Origin: JBCBAP01 sp038532435
Lineage (GTDB): Bacteria; Pseudomonadota; Alphaproteobacteria; Rhodobacterales; Rhodobacteraceae
Assembly (NCBI GenBank): GCA_038532435.1
Contig: JBCBAP010000001.1
Span: 1-64,000 of the forward strand
DNA length: 64,000 nucleotides
Direction: 5' to 3'
Each line of letters opens with the position of its first letter. Position 1 is the first letter of the stretch. The position numbers and the translations under genes are program-made. Positions 18,625 to 27,284 of this stretch are shown here, piece after piece. Below the pieces are notes generated by a model. It worked only from the letters and a program-made list of their open reading frames with translations, did not search any database and was not told the DNA's origin.

Positions 18625-19278
18625 TCAGGTGATGGCGGCGATGGCTGCGCGTAGGGTGGGGATGCCGACTCCCTTCTCGGAGCTTGTCAGGATCATCTCC
18701 GGATAGGCGGCAGGGTGTTTGGCGAGGACGGATCGCGTGCGCTCGAGCGCCTTCTCGAGGTCTCCCTTTTTGGGCTTGTCGACCTTGGTCAGCACGGTCT
18801 GGAAGGGGACGGCTGCGGTGTCGAGGAGGGTCATGATTTCCTCATCGACCGCCTTCGCCCCATGCCGCGCGTCAATCAGCAGGAAGACCCGCCGCAGGGT
18901 GGCCCGCCCGGACAAATATGTCTTGAGCAGGCGCTGCCATTTCTCCACCACGGCAACCGGTGCTTCGGCGAAGCCGTAACCGGGCAGGTCGACGATGTAA
19001 CGGTCCTCGCCGAGGGTGAAGAAGTTGATTTCCTGGGTTCTGCCGGGAGTGTTGGAGGCGCGGGCGAGCGCCTTCCTCCCGGTAATCGCGTTGATCAGGC
19101 TCGACTTGCCGACGTTGGAGCGGCCCGCGAAGCAGACCTCCAGCCGGTCGGCGGGGGGCAGGCCATCCATGGCGACCACCCCCTTGAGGAAGTCACACGG
19201 CCCGGCAAAGAGTTTCCTCGCGGCCTCCGCCGTCTCCGGTGCCGGATCCTTCGCGATGCTGAATGTCAGACCGGTCAT
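18625..19278 (-). CDS. engB: Ribosome-biogenesis GTPase EngB (YihA/YsxC)
   Basis: 217 residues, with G1 GRSNVGKSSLI near residue 54, G3 DLPGYGFA, G4 TKVDK and G5 TSSEKG. This Era/Obg-type GTPase helps assemble the large ribosomal subunit. Its ATG overlaps the acetyltransferase stop by four bases. The engB-argB association next to yidC is common in alphaproteobacteria. Confidence 0.95.
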   Translation of the reverse strand: MTGLTFSIAKDPAPETAEAARKLFAGPCDFLKGVVAMDGLPPADRLEVCFAGRSNVGKSSLINAITGRKALARASNTPGRTQEINFFTLGEDRYIVDLPGYGFAEAPVAVVEKWQRLLKTYLSGRATLRRVFLLIDARHGAKAVDEEIMTLLDTAAVPFQTVLTKVDKPKKGDLEKALERTRSVLAKHPAAYPEMILTSSEKGVGIPTLRAAIAAIT

Positions 19279-19916
19279 GCGGCAGCCTCGAGCGTTGTGA
19301 GATCGCCCCCGCGGATCGCGTTGACGTTGCGGGTAATCTTCTCAAGCGGCCAGTCCCACCACGCAAGTTCGAGAAGCGTCGCGACCGTGCCAGGATCGAA
19401 GCGCTGGCGCACGGACTGGGCCGGGTTGCCCACCACGATGCTGTACGGGGCCACATCTGCGCTGACGACGGAACCGGAGCCGATGATCGCGCCCGCGCCG
19501 ATGGTCACACCGGGCAGGATCAGCGCGTCCCGCCCGATCCAGACGTCCGCCCCGATGATCGTGTCGCCGCGGTACCCGCTCTGCCAGTCCTTCGGATCGA
19601 AGCCGACCTCCCAGCCGCCGCCGAAGATGTTGAACGGAAAGGTCGAGAAGCCGGTCATGGCGTGGTTGGCGCCGTTCATGATGAAGCGTGCACCGGTCGC
19701 GATCGCGCAGAAGGACCCGATCTCAAGCCGGTCACCGACGAAGTCGAAATGGTAGAGAACGTTGCGGTCAAAGAACCCGGTCGGCTCAACCGGGTCGTCA
19801 TAGTAGGTGAACTGCCCGACTGCGACATTGCTCCGACCCCGCGCGAGGGGGGCGAGCAGGACGACACTGTCGGCGAGGGGCAACGGATGCACCTGGTCTG
19901 GATCTGGGCCGGTCAT
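19275..19916 (-). CDS. CatB-related O-acetyltransferase (hexapeptide family)
   Basis: 213 residues. The C-terminal part has left-handed beta-helix hexapeptide repeats (IGADVWIGRDALILPGVTIG, then AIIGSGSVVSADV and IVVGNPAQSVRQRF). The NHAMTGFSTFPF segment contains the histidine used by xenobiotic acetyltransferases such as CatB/Vat. These enzymes acetylate hydroxyl groups, sometimes of antibiotics; the substrate here is not known and a housekeeping role is as likely as resistance. It overlaps both neighbours by ATGA-type junctions. Confidence 0.85.
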   Translation of the reverse strand: MTGPDPDQVHPLPLADSVVLLAPLARGRSNVAVGQFTYYDDPVEPTGFFDRNVLYHFDFVGDRLEIGSFCAIATGARFIMNGANHAMTGFSTFPFNIFGGGWEVGFDPKDWQSGYRGDTIIGADVWIGRDALILPGVTIGAGAIIGSGSVVSADVAPYSIVVGNPAQSVRQRFDPGTVATLLELAWWDWPLEKITRNVNAIRGGDLTTLEAAA

Positions 19917-20662
19917 AGGAGTGTGACCTCCGCACTGACGGCGATTTCGCCCCCTTCAATGACCGTGGCGTAGACGCCGAAATCCTCGTGACCCCACCCG
20001 TCTGCGAGCGCATCCAGGGTCGCCGCATCCCGCCGTCCGGTAACCGGATTGGCCTCCGTGGCGCGGCAACGCGTGATCCGCTCCTCCACCTTGAGCAGGG
20101 ACGTTCCGACGCGAAGCGTCTGTCCCACCCAGTCGAACTCCTCCCATGGTGCCGTTCCCTCGACCCAGAGATTACCCCGGAACCGGCGCGGATCGAGGGT
20201 CTGTCCGACCTTCTGGGAGAGCGCCGTGAGGGTGCTCAGGGAGAGTATCGCGACGGAGGGAAAGTCGCTGTCCGTCATCCCCCGTCCGGGGGCCGACACG
20301 ATCCGTTCCGGTGCCGGGCGATTTTCGGGATAGATCGGGCGGACCCAGTCCACGATCCGTGCAGCATCCGCCGGATCATCCGGGTTCGCGGTGAGCTCGG
20401 GCAATTCCGGATGTCTGAGCGTCAGTGTCGGTCCATCCATCCGCGCTGTGACCGCCATCAGCGATGCCGCCTTTGCCCCGCGAATGAAGTTGCGGCAGGG
20501 AACCCAGCCCGGGGCTGTTTCGTCAAACGCCGCACCTTCTTGTGCGATGGCCCAGTGCCTGTCGAAGGGCAGCGTGGTACCGGGCGAGAGCGTCACCCGC
20601 TCCAGCCTTTCCGCCCCGACGCCCTTGATCGGGTGACGCCATATCTGGGCGAGGGCGGCCAT
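19913..20662 (-). CDS. MOSC-domain protein (molybdenum cofactor sulfurase-like)
   Basis: 249 residues. A MOSC N-terminal beta-barrel (IWRHPIKGVGAERLERVTL, then FDRHWAIAQ) precedes a MOSC domain with FRGNLWVEG and the conserved cysteine in RITRCRATEANPVTG. MOSC proteins carry or transfer activated sulfur or handle N-hydroxylated compounds; the actual substrate is unknown. It starts one base after the yidC stop, so it is translated from the same mRNA. Confidence 0.87.
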   Translation of the reverse strand: MAALAQIWRHPIKGVGAERLERVTLSPGTTLPFDRHWAIAQEGAAFDETAPGWVPCRNFIRGAKAASLMAVTARMDGPTLTLRHPELPELTANPDDPADAARIVDWVRPIYPENRPAPERIVSAPGRGMTDSDFPSVAILSLSTLTALSQKVGQTLDPRRFRGNLWVEGTAPWEEFDWVGQTLRVGTSLLKVEERITRCRATEANPVTGRRDAATLDALADGWGHEDFGVYATVIEGGEIAVSAEVTLL

Positions 20663-20663
20663 G

Positions 20664-22481
20664 CTACTTGGCGGGTTTCGACGGTTCAGGCTTCTTCCGC
20701 GTCTTGCCCGTGATGTTGCCCAGCAGATCGATCTCCACCCCCTGGCTCCGCATGATGACGTACTGCTGGATGAAGGTGATCGTGTTGTTGGCCACCCAGT
20801 AGATCACGAGGCCGGAGGCGAAGGTGCCCAGCATGAACATGAAGATAAACGGCAGCCAGGCGAAGACCGCAGCTTGCGTCGGGTCCGTCGGTGCCGGGTT
20901 GAGCTTCTGCTGAAGCCACATGGTCAGGCCCATCAGGACCGGCCACACGCCGATAGAGAAGATCGCGAACAGACTTTCCGGCCCGGGCGTCGCGAACGGC
21001 AGCAGGCCGAAGAGATTGAGGATCGATGTCGGATCCGGCGCGGAGAGATCCTTGATCCAGCCGATGAAGGGCTCGTGCCGCACCTCGATCGCCACGAACA
21101 GCACCTTGTAGAGTGCGAAGAAGATCGGGATCTGCACGAGGATGGGCAGACAGCCGGAGGCGGGGTTCACCTTCTCCTTCTTGTAAAGCTCCATCATGCC
21201 CTTTTGCAGCTTCTCCTTGTCGTCGCCCGCCTTCTCCTTCAGTTCCTCCATCTGTGGCTGAAGCGCCTTCATCTTCGACATTGAGACGAAGGATTTGTAG
21301 GCGAGCGGGAAGAGCACGATCTTGATCACCAGCGTCAGGCTGATAATCGCCCAGCCCATGTTGCCGATCACGTCGTAGAAGAAGACAAGTGCCCAGTGGA
21401 AAGGTTTGGTGAGGAACCAGAACCAGCCCCAGTCGATGGAATCGACGAACCGCTCGATGCTGCGGGACTCTTCGTAGGCCTGAATGGTCTTCTCTTCCTT
21501 GGCACCGGCAAAGAGGCTCGTCTTGTGTTCGATGCTTGCCCCGGGGGCGACCTCCCGTGTCGGCAGCCGCGTCTCGGTCTGGTAGGTATCCGAGCCGGGG
21601 GTGTACTTGGTCACGGAGGTGAAGTTCTGGCCCGTCTCCGGGATCAGTGTCGTCATCCAGTACTTGTCCGTGAAACCGATCCAGCCGTTGGTGGTCACGT
21701 CGATCTTTTCGAGGTTGCCCCGCTCCGCCTGGTTGAACTCCAGGTCGGGCATGTCGTTGTAGTCGACCTCGTTGATCTCCCCATCCTGGGCGCGCACGAC
21801 ACCTTCGTGAAGGACGTAGAAGCCCACAGTCTCCGGCTCCCCGTGCCGGGCGATGATGCCGTAGGGAGCAAGCCGGACAGAGTTTTGCGTCGTGTTTTCA
21901 ATCGATTGGGTGATGTCAAACATGTAGTTGTCATCGACCGAAATCGTTTTGCGGAAGATAAGGCCTGCCCCGTTGTCCCAACGTAGGGTGACGGGCGTGC
22001 TCGGCGTGAGGGTCTGGCCGACCTCAAGCTCCCACGGGGTGTTCGGGTTCGGCACCTCGTCGAAGCTCAGATCCGCGGTCGGCGCCCAGCCGTGAAGCGC
22101 GTAGTAGGCGTTCGGTGCGCCCGCGGGGGAGAGCAGGGTGACCGTCTCCTCCTTCGCCAGCGTCTCGAAATAGTCGACGAGATGCAGATCGTCGATCCGT
22201 CCGCCCGCAAGGCTGATGGAGCCGGTGAGGCGTGGCGTCTCGATCCGCACGCGCGGTGCCTCCTCCAGCGCATCGGTCCGGGTCTGAAGTGCTGACGGTT
22301 GCGTCGCGGGTCCGGCGGCGGCACCGGGCGGGAGGCCAAGTTCCTCCGATGTTGGTGCGGTCAGTTCCGACGACGGAGTGGGCTGAACCGGATCCTGCGG
22401 TGGAAAGAGGACGAACCAGACGAGAATGACGAGGAAACTGAGGGCCGTGGCAAGGATCAGGTTCTTGCTTTCGTCTTGCAT
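20664..22481 (-). CDS. yidC: Membrane protein insertase YidC
   Basis: 605 residues, normal for Gram-negative YidC. An N-terminal membrane anchor (ILATALSFLVILVWFVLFPP) is followed by a large periplasmic domain of about 310 residues. The conserved five-helix insertase core starts near residue 360 (WALVFFYDVIGNMGWAIISLT, with the positively charged groove). A Lys/Pro-rich tail ends the protein. YidC inserts inner-membrane proteins alone or with SecYEG. It leads the minus-strand group yidC-MOSC-acetyltransferase-engB-argB-ferredoxin-sixA. Confidence 0.96.
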   Translation of the reverse strand: MQDESKNLILATALSFLVILVWFVLFPPQDPVQPTPSSELTAPTSEELGLPPGAAAGPATQPSALQTRTDALEEAPRVRIETPRLTGSISLAGGRIDDLHLVDYFETLAKEETVTLLSPAGAPNAYYALHGWAPTADLSFDEVPNPNTPWELEVGQTLTPSTPVTLRWDNGAGLIFRKTISVDDNYMFDITQSIENTTQNSVRLAPYGIIARHGEPETVGFYVLHEGVVRAQDGEINEVDYNDMPDLEFNQAERGNLEKIDVTTNGWIGFTDKYWMTTLIPETGQNFTSVTKYTPGSDTYQTETRLPTREVAPGASIEHKTSLFAGAKEEKTIQAYEESRSIERFVDSIDWGWFWFLTKPFHWALVFFYDVIGNMGWAIISLTLVIKIVLFPLAYKSFVSMSKMKALQPQMEELKEKAGDDKEKLQKGMMELYKKEKVNPASGCLPILVQIPIFFALYKVLFVAIEVRHEPFIGWIKDLSAPDPTSILNLFGLLPFATPGPESLFAIFSIGVWPVLMGLTMWLQQKLNPAPTDPTQAAVFAWLPFIFMFMLGTFASGLVIYWVANNTITFIQQYVIMRSQGVEIDLLGNITGKTRKKPEPSKPAK

Positions 22482-22584
22482 ATAGAGCGACTCCGGACGG
22501 CGATTTCGAGGTTTCTGCGGTTCAACAGGTGCTGTGCATAAAGGTCAAGGCTTTTCGCCCCGCGTGTTCATGCGCAGAGACCTA

Positions 22585-22609
22585 CCCCGCAGAGGTAAGG
22601 TCTGCGGGG
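22585..22609. terminator. Hairpin between the GGDEF/EAL gene and yidC
   Basis: CCCCGCAGA (22585-22593) and TCTGCGGGG (22601-22609) form a perfect nine-base stem with a seven-base loop, 36 bases after the GGDEF/EAL stop on the minus strand. There is no T-run. It could end that transcript before yidC or be a processing site. Confidence 0.45.
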
Positions 22610-22644
22610 GGCTGAACAAGTCGTGTGCGGAGGTATTTCGCGCG

Positions 22645-24690
22645 TCAGGACGCTGCGGACTGGCGGGCGCGGGTCCGTTCGTTGGCCCTGTGTTTGGCAA
22701 GCCAGACAAGAGTGTCGTCGAGCGGCATGGGCCGCCCGATGCCGAAGCCCTGCAGGTGGGTGCATCCCATCTCCGTCAGCACGCGCTGTTCGGCGGCGGT
22801 CTCCACCCCTTCGGCGAGGGCGTCGATGCCGATGCCACGGGCCATCTTTACCATCGCGAGCGTCATCTTGCGCAGGGGCTCGTCGCTGTCGATGCCGGAG
22901 ACGAAGGCCCGGTCGATCTTCACCCGATCGACGCCAAAGCGGCGGATGTTGGAGATCGAGGCGTGACCGGTGCCGAAATCGTCGAGGTCGAGCTGAAATC
23001 CCGCCTCCGCCAGCCTGTGGAGGTTCTGCACCACCATGTCGTCGTCGGAATCGACCATGACGGTTTCGAGCACTTCGATGGCGACCCGCGCGGGCTCCAG
23101 ACCCGAGGAATCGACGACCCAGTTGATCTTGTCGACGATCTTGGGATCGCGAAGCTGGCCCGAGGAGAAGTTGATCCCGATGTGCGGCACGGTGTAGCCC
23201 GCAGCATCCCAGGATTTCAGGGCGGAGAGCGATTTTTCCACCACGATGTCGTGGATCGCGTCGCCCATGCCTTCCGTCTCCGCCAGATCGAGGAAGTGGA
23301 AGGGGGAAAGGACCCCGCGGTCCGGATGACGCCAGCGCACCAGCGCCTCGAAGCCGGTCACCGCACCGGTGTCGGCGGCGATCTGGGGCTGGAAGTAGGG
23401 CTCGATCTGATCCCGCTTTATCCCGTCGGAGAGCTGGCGCAGAACAGCGTCCCGCTGTTCGACCTGGCTGCGCATCTGTTCGTCGAAGCTGCGCACATTG
23501 TCGGTCGCGTCCGTTGACGCCTCCCGATGTGCGATGTCCGCGTTCATCATGATGCGTTCGTAGTTCGTCTTCCTGCTCTCGTCATAGGCCAGACCCATCG
23601 CGCAGGTGAGTGTGACAGTCGCATCGTCGATGGTGATGGGTGTCGACAGCGCCTCGGAGATCCTCCTGCTCACCTCCGCCACGTTCTGTTCAGCGGAGAT
23701 CTCGGGGAAGATGACGGCGAAATCGTTGCCGCTGATCCGGGCGACGAAGTCCGATCCGCGCACGCAGTTTTCCAGCCGCCGGGCGACGATGCGGAGCACT
23801 TCATCACCGACGCTCTGACCATGGGCGTCGTTGATGGAGCGGAAGTTGGTGATGTCGAGATGGATTGCCGCGACACCGCCCTCATGCTTCGGATGGTAGT
23901 GCTGGTTGAAGAGTGCCATCGCACCGGCGCGGTTCGGCAGGCCTGTGAGCTCATCGTGGAACAGCGTGTGTTCGAGGGCCGACTCCGTCTCCGCCAGCTT
24001 GCGGCTGCGGTCGACGATCCTGGCCACCATGGGCCGCATCAGCAACACGCCGATCAGGACGACTGACATGAGGTTGAGAAGAAGCACGAAGAGGCTGACC
24101 TGTCCGATCTGCCCGATCCCCTCGCTCGTGCTTGCTTTGTAGGTGTTCGTCAGCACACGCAGGCTGTTGGGAAGGTCCTGCCGCGCCAGCGTGATCGCCT
24201 GAAACACCAGATCATCGTTCACGCGGTCACGCGGCGCATCGACGATCAGTCCGACGAGGGACAGGAAGCGGCGGATCTTGAAGTCGAGGTTATGAGGTGG
24301 CGCGAAGAAGCGGTCCAGCACCTCCGGTTTCTGTTCCGCCGCGAGGTCGAAGGCCGGGTTTCCCTCGATCAGCGTGCGGTGATTGTCGAGCATCGTCTGG
24401 CGCGTGATCTCCATCTCCGCCCGCAGGCCTGCACCCTCCGCCGTTTCGGCGACCTGGGAGTAACGGGACACTAGAAACCCCAGATAGTGGGCAAGGGCAC
24501 GCTGTTCGGCTGAGAGGCTGACGAGCGTCACGCTCGTCCGCTCCTTGAGGATTGCGGAATAGGTGACAACGAAGGACCCGATCGCAAGCGTCGCGATGAC
24601 AGCGAGGGCGGCGAAGTAGGCGCGCGTCGCGGACCGGCCGATCTGCGCTGCCTTTCGCGCGGCCTCCGGACTGCGTCCCCGCTTGACCAT
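22645..24690 (-). CDS. Membrane GGDEF/EAL protein, probable c-di-GMP phosphodiesterase
   Basis: 681 residues. Two hydrophobic helices (about 25-45 and 200-222) flank a periplasmic region of about 150 residues resembling PilJ-type sensory helices. The GGDEF domain (about 240-400) has the degenerate signature SGNDF near residue 320, so cyclase activity is unlikely. The EAL domain (about 425-665) keeps FEALVRW near 448, an INFSSGQL segment, DDFGTGHAS near 570, VKIDRAFV and ALAEGVET, so it should hydrolyse c-di-GMP. The gene lies between yidC and the yidD-rnpA-rpmH cluster. The ligand of the sensor region is unknown. Confidence 0.9.
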   Translation of the reverse strand: MVKRGRSPEAARKAAQIGRSATRAYFAALAVIATLAIGSFVVTYSAILKERTSVTLVSLSAEQRALAHYLGFLVSRYSQVAETAEGAGLRAEMEITRQTMLDNHRTLIEGNPAFDLAAEQKPEVLDRFFAPPHNLDFKIRRFLSLVGLIVDAPRDRVNDDLVFQAITLARQDLPNSLRVLTNTYKASTSEGIGQIGQVSLFVLLLNLMSVVLIGVLLMRPMVARIVDRSRKLAETESALEHTLFHDELTGLPNRAGAMALFNQHYHPKHEGGVAAIHLDITNFRSINDAHGQSVGDEVLRIVARRLENCVRGSDFVARISGNDFAVIFPEISAEQNVAEVSRRISEALSTPITIDDATVTLTCAMGLAYDESRKTNYERIMMNADIAHREASTDATDNVRSFDEQMRSQVEQRDAVLRQLSDGIKRDQIEPYFQPQIAADTGAVTGFEALVRWRHPDRGVLSPFHFLDLAETEGMGDAIHDIVVEKSLSALKSWDAAGYTVPHIGINFSSGQLRDPKIVDKINWVVDSSGLEPARVAIEVLETVMVDSDDDMVVQNLHRLAEAGFQLDLDDFGTGHASISNIRRFGVDRVKIDRAFVSGIDSDEPLRKMTLAMVKMARGIGIDALAEGVETAAEQRVLTEMGCTHLQGFGIGRPMPLDDTLVWLAKHRANERTRARQSAAS

Positions 24691-24870
24691 CTCTCGCTCC
24701 CTTCCCTGACAGGTCTCAATTTCTAGGGAGCAATCGCTAGTGACCGGTTAACTCGGCGCAATTCCCCGGCGAGCCCCGTGAATGCGGGGCGTGCGCATGG
24801 CGGCAAACCTGCGCAACGGCGTCGAGGCCCTGTTAGCGTGCGGTCTCGCCCCGAACTCCGGAGATCGCCG

Positions 24871-25407
24871 ATGCCCCCGAATTCCAGCCCAGCCGACCCC
24901 TATCCGCGAATCACCGGGGAGGTGATGGATGTGCGCCATCCGGATCCCCTCGTTCTGGTCCGGACGCCGGAGGCGCCGCGCCTCCGCACCGGGGCCGATG
25001 CACACTACATCGTCGGTGCACCCTATCGGGTGGCTTACCGGCTCCGCGGAGAGGTGCGCTGGCGGGCCGTGACAGTGCCGGAGGGGATGCTGACCGACCT
25101 TGCATCTGTACCCCCTCTTGCCCGTGGCCTCGTCGGGCGGGTGGGAAGTCATCTGGAGGCGGCCATCGTCCACGACTACCTCTATCTTGCCTGGCAGGAT
25201 CGTCCGGACGGTACCGCGCGGGCACAGGATCGGCGCTTTGCCGATGATCTGATGTGGGCCGCGATGCGTCGGGGTCGTGTCGGACGGCTGAAGGCCTGGA
25301 CGATCTATGCAGCGGTCCGGCTCTTCGGCGGATGGGCCTACCGCGATACGGAGCGGATCCGCTACGCCGCCGATGTGGCGGGAACGACGTCGAAGGTGGC
25401 GCGCTAG
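24871..25407 (+). CDS. DUF1353-family protein
   Basis: 178 residues from ATG 24871, with GGAG seven bases upstream. The central YRVAYRLRGEVRWRAVTVPEGMLTDLASVPPL block and AAIVHDYLYLAW resemble DUF1353, a family often found in phage genomes but also in alphaproteobacterial chromosomes. No enzymatic role is established; the conserved His-Asp (HDYLY) and acidic residues suggest a small hydrolase-like site. No phage genes are nearby. Its TAG stop shares the palindrome CTAG (25404-25407) with the opposing yidD stop. Confidence 0.75.
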   Translation: MPPNSSPADPYPRITGEVMDVRHPDPLVLVRTPEAPRLRTGADAHYIVGAPYRVAYRLRGEVRWRAVTVPEGMLTDLASVPPLARGLVGRVGSHLEAAIVHDYLYLAWQDRPDGTARAQDRRFADDLMWAAMRRGRVGRLKAWTIYAAVRLFGGWAYRDTERIRYAADVAGTTSKVAR

Positions 25408-25625
25408 TCCGGCACGTTGTCGATGCCGGAGCCGCCGAGCGGATGGCACCGCAGGATGCGGCGGACGGTCAGGTAGCCCCCCTTGAGCCCCCCATGTTTC
25501 TCGAGCGCCTCGAGCGCATAGGCGGAGCATGTGGGGTGATACCGACAGTTCATGCCTACAATCGGGGAAAACGTGGCCCGGTAGAGCCTTACGGGCAGGG
25601 AAAGGACGTAGGCGAGGGGGGTCAT
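25404..25625 (-). CDS. yidD: Membrane protein insertion efficiency factor YidD
   Basis: 73 residues with the family core SPIVGMNCRYHPTCSAYALEALEKHG and VRRILRCHPLGGSGIDNVPD, including the three conserved cysteines. It is an amphipathic peripheral membrane protein thought to assist YidC. It overlaps the rnpA stop by four bases (ATGA), as is usual. Here yidC is 3 kb away behind two unrelated genes instead of directly following. Confidence 0.95.
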   Translation of the reverse strand: MTPLAYVLSLPVRLYRATFSPIVGMNCRYHPTCSAYALEALEKHGGLKGGYLTVRRILRCHPLGGSGIDNVPD

Positions 25626-26050
25626 CGTTGCGGACGGGAAGCGTGGATCCGTGTCAGAGCCTGTGCCACATCCTCGACCAGCAGATCAAAAGGCCGCGTG
25701 GCCGTCGCGTCCTTCCGCCCGATAAGGACATAGTCCCATCCGGCCCGGGCACCCCCTGGCAGGGCGCGCCGTGCCGCTTCACGCAGGCGGCGCTTGGCGC
25801 GGTTGCGGGCGACAGCATTGCCGACCTTCTTGGAACAGGTGTAGCCGATCCGCACGGGATGGGTGCTCTGCTCCCCATCCCCGCGCCGCCGGGCCTGCAG
25901 GATGAACGACGGCAGCGCCTGTCGCCGGGCCCGGGCAGCCGACAGAAAGTCGGCCCTTTTGACGAGCATTCCAACATCCGCCCACGACAAAGCCGCCGCG
26001 GATGCGAAGGCCTCTGGCCCTGGCGTCCCCGGCGGCGTCTCGCCAGCCAT
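25622..26050 (-). CDS. rnpA: Ribonuclease P protein component
   Basis: 142 residues. The RNR motif region (GYTCSKKVGNAVARNRAKRRLREA) is diagnostic; the protein assists the RNase P RNA in tRNA 5' maturation. The ATG at 26050 adds a 27-residue Pro/Ala-rich extension before the usual beginning MLVKRADFLSAARARR (alternative ATG at 25969). Long N-termini are recalled in related species, so the longer form was kept with modest certainty about the start. It follows rpmH by 17 bases. Confidence 0.93.
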   Translation of the reverse strand: MAGETPPGTPGPEAFASAAALSWADVGMLVKRADFLSAARARRQALPSFILQARRRGDGEQSTHPVRIGYTCSKKVGNAVARNRAKRRLREAARRALPGGARAGWDYVLIGRKDATATRPFDLLVEDVAQALTRIHASRPQR

Positions 26051-26067
26051 GGATGGCGTCAGTCCGA

Positions 26068-26202
26068 TCAGGCGGACAGGGATTTCCGGCCGCGACGGCG
26101 ACGGGCGTTGAGGATCTTCTGACCGCTCTTCGTCGCCATCCGGGCGCGGAAGCCGTGCCGCCGCTTACGGACGAGATTGCTCGGCTGATAGGTGCGTTTC
26201 AT
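26068..26202 (-). CDS. rpmH: 50S ribosomal protein L34
   Basis: A 44-residue gene read on the minus strand from ATG 26202 to TGA 26068: it starts MKRTYQPSNLVRKRRHGF, continues RARMATKSGQKILNARR and ends RGRKSLSA. This is full-length L34, the smallest large-subunit protein. An AGGAGAGCG site precedes the start. It heads the rpmH-rnpA-yidD group and is preceded by a probable promoter at 26298-26326. Confidence 0.97.
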   Translation of the reverse strand: MKRTYQPSNLVRKRRHGFRARMATKSGQKILNARRRRGRKSLSA

Positions 26203-26223
26203 CTTCGCTCTCCTGACACATCC

Positions 26224-26245
26224 GGGATGCTCTGTGACGCATCCC
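26224..26245 (-). other. Inverted repeat in the rpmH leader
   Basis: GGGATGC (26224-26230) and GCATCCC (26239-26245) form a perfect seven-base stem with an eight-base loop, within the predicted untranslated leader about 22 bases upstream of the rpmH start. A leader-based control role is possible but unproven. Confidence 0.35.
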
Positions 26246-26297
26246 ACGGCGCCTGCGCTACGGGCGCCAGACCTGCCGTATAAAACCTAGAGCCGGG

Positions 26298-26326
26298 GGC
26301 ATAGCTGCGGTGCGGGACGGAGTCAA
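26298..26326 (-). promoter_or_regulatory. Probable promoter of rpmH-rnpA-yidD
   Basis: On the minus strand TTGACT (26326-26321) and TATGCC (26303-26298) are separated by 17 bases. The predicted start would give a leader of about 90 bases before rpmH. The -10 match is weak; a TTTATACG-like alternative lies slightly downstream. Confidence 0.4.
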
Positions 26327-26510
26327 TTCGATCCGGACGGCAAATCGCGATTTTCTCGCCCGCCGCGGGGGCGGCCCGGCCTGCTCCCACGCGGGTGTGA
26401 TGAAACATTTCAACACACCCGGTCAACCGCGCGTGAGCGGCCTTTTCCCGCGGGCCGCGATCCTCAAGATGTGACCCAACACACCAACCCGCCCAGCGAT
26501 GAGGCCCGCC

Positions 26511-27248
26511 ATGACCGAAATGACCGACCAGACCCCGCCGAAATTCTCCCTCGGACGCCTTCTGCCGCTTCTGGCCATCGTGGCCGTCGCGATCATCGGT
26601 TTCGTCTTTCTCAGGGACTATCTGAGCTTCGAGACCTTGCGCGACAACCGGGAGGCACTGATCGCGTGGCGGGACCAGAATTACCTGTTCGCCGCCCTCG
26701 TCTACGCGGCGATCTACATCGCAGTTGTGGCCTTCTCGCTGCCCGGTGCGCTGGTGATGACCCTCACGGGCGGGTTCCTCTTCGGGCTTGTGGGCGGTGT
26801 CCTGCTGACCGTCACGTCCGCCACCATCGGTGCCGTCGCGATCTTCCTCGCCGCCCGCATGGGGCTGGGGGAGAGCCTGTCAAAACGCATGGACGCCTCC
26901 GGCGGCACCATCGCGAAGTTGAAGGCGGGGCTGAAGGAGAACGAGGTCAGCGTCCTTTTCCTGATGCGCCTTGTTCCGGCGATCCCGTTCTTCGCCGCCA
27001 ACCTTCTGCCCGCGCTCGTCGGGGTTTCGCTCCGCAACTACGTGATCACCACCTTCTTCGGCATCATGCCCGGCTCCGCGGTCTACACCTGGGTGGGTGC
27101 CGGCCTCGGTGAGGTGTTCGCCCGCGGTGAAACGCCGAACCTCGGTATCTTCTTCGAGCCGCACATCATCGGGCCGATCCTGGGGCTCTGTGCGCTCGCG
27201 GCCCTTCCCATCCTCATCAAGGCCGTCCGGGGCAAGGCTGCCGCCTGA
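26511..27248 (+). CDS. TVP38/TMEM64-family inner-membrane protein
   Basis: 245 residues from ATG 26511 (ATG 26499 is possible but would overlap the GATGAGG ribosome site). It has an N-terminal helix (LLPLLAIVAVAIIGFVFL), then the SNARE-associated/VTT domain with SLPGALVMTLTGGFLFG, a GTLIGA-like TIGAVAIFLAARMG segment and RLVPAIPFFAANLLPAL, and a last helix. These DedA-related proteins are linked to lipid scrambling and membrane homeostasis; the exact function is unknown. The gene is 36 bases upstream of a flavin oxidoreductase, a pairing seen in many bacteria. Confidence 0.88.
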   Translation: MTEMTDQTPPKFSLGRLLPLLAIVAVAIIGFVFLRDYLSFETLRDNREALIAWRDQNYLFAALVYAAIYIAVVAFSLPGALVMTLTGGFLFGLVGGVLLTVTSATIGAVAIFLAARMGLGESLSKRMDASGGTIAKLKAGLKENEVSVLFLMRLVPAIPFFAANLLPALVGVSLRNYVITTFFGIMPGSAVYTWVGAGLGEVFARGETPNLGIFFEPHIIGPILGLCALAALPILIKAVRGKAAA

Positions 27249-27284
27249 GCCCCGGGGTTCCCCCCTCACGCAAGGAATACTCCC

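Noticed and set aside
24871..25407. DUF1353 gene as evidence for a prophage
   Set aside because: No other phage-type gene, integrase or attachment repeat is found around it.
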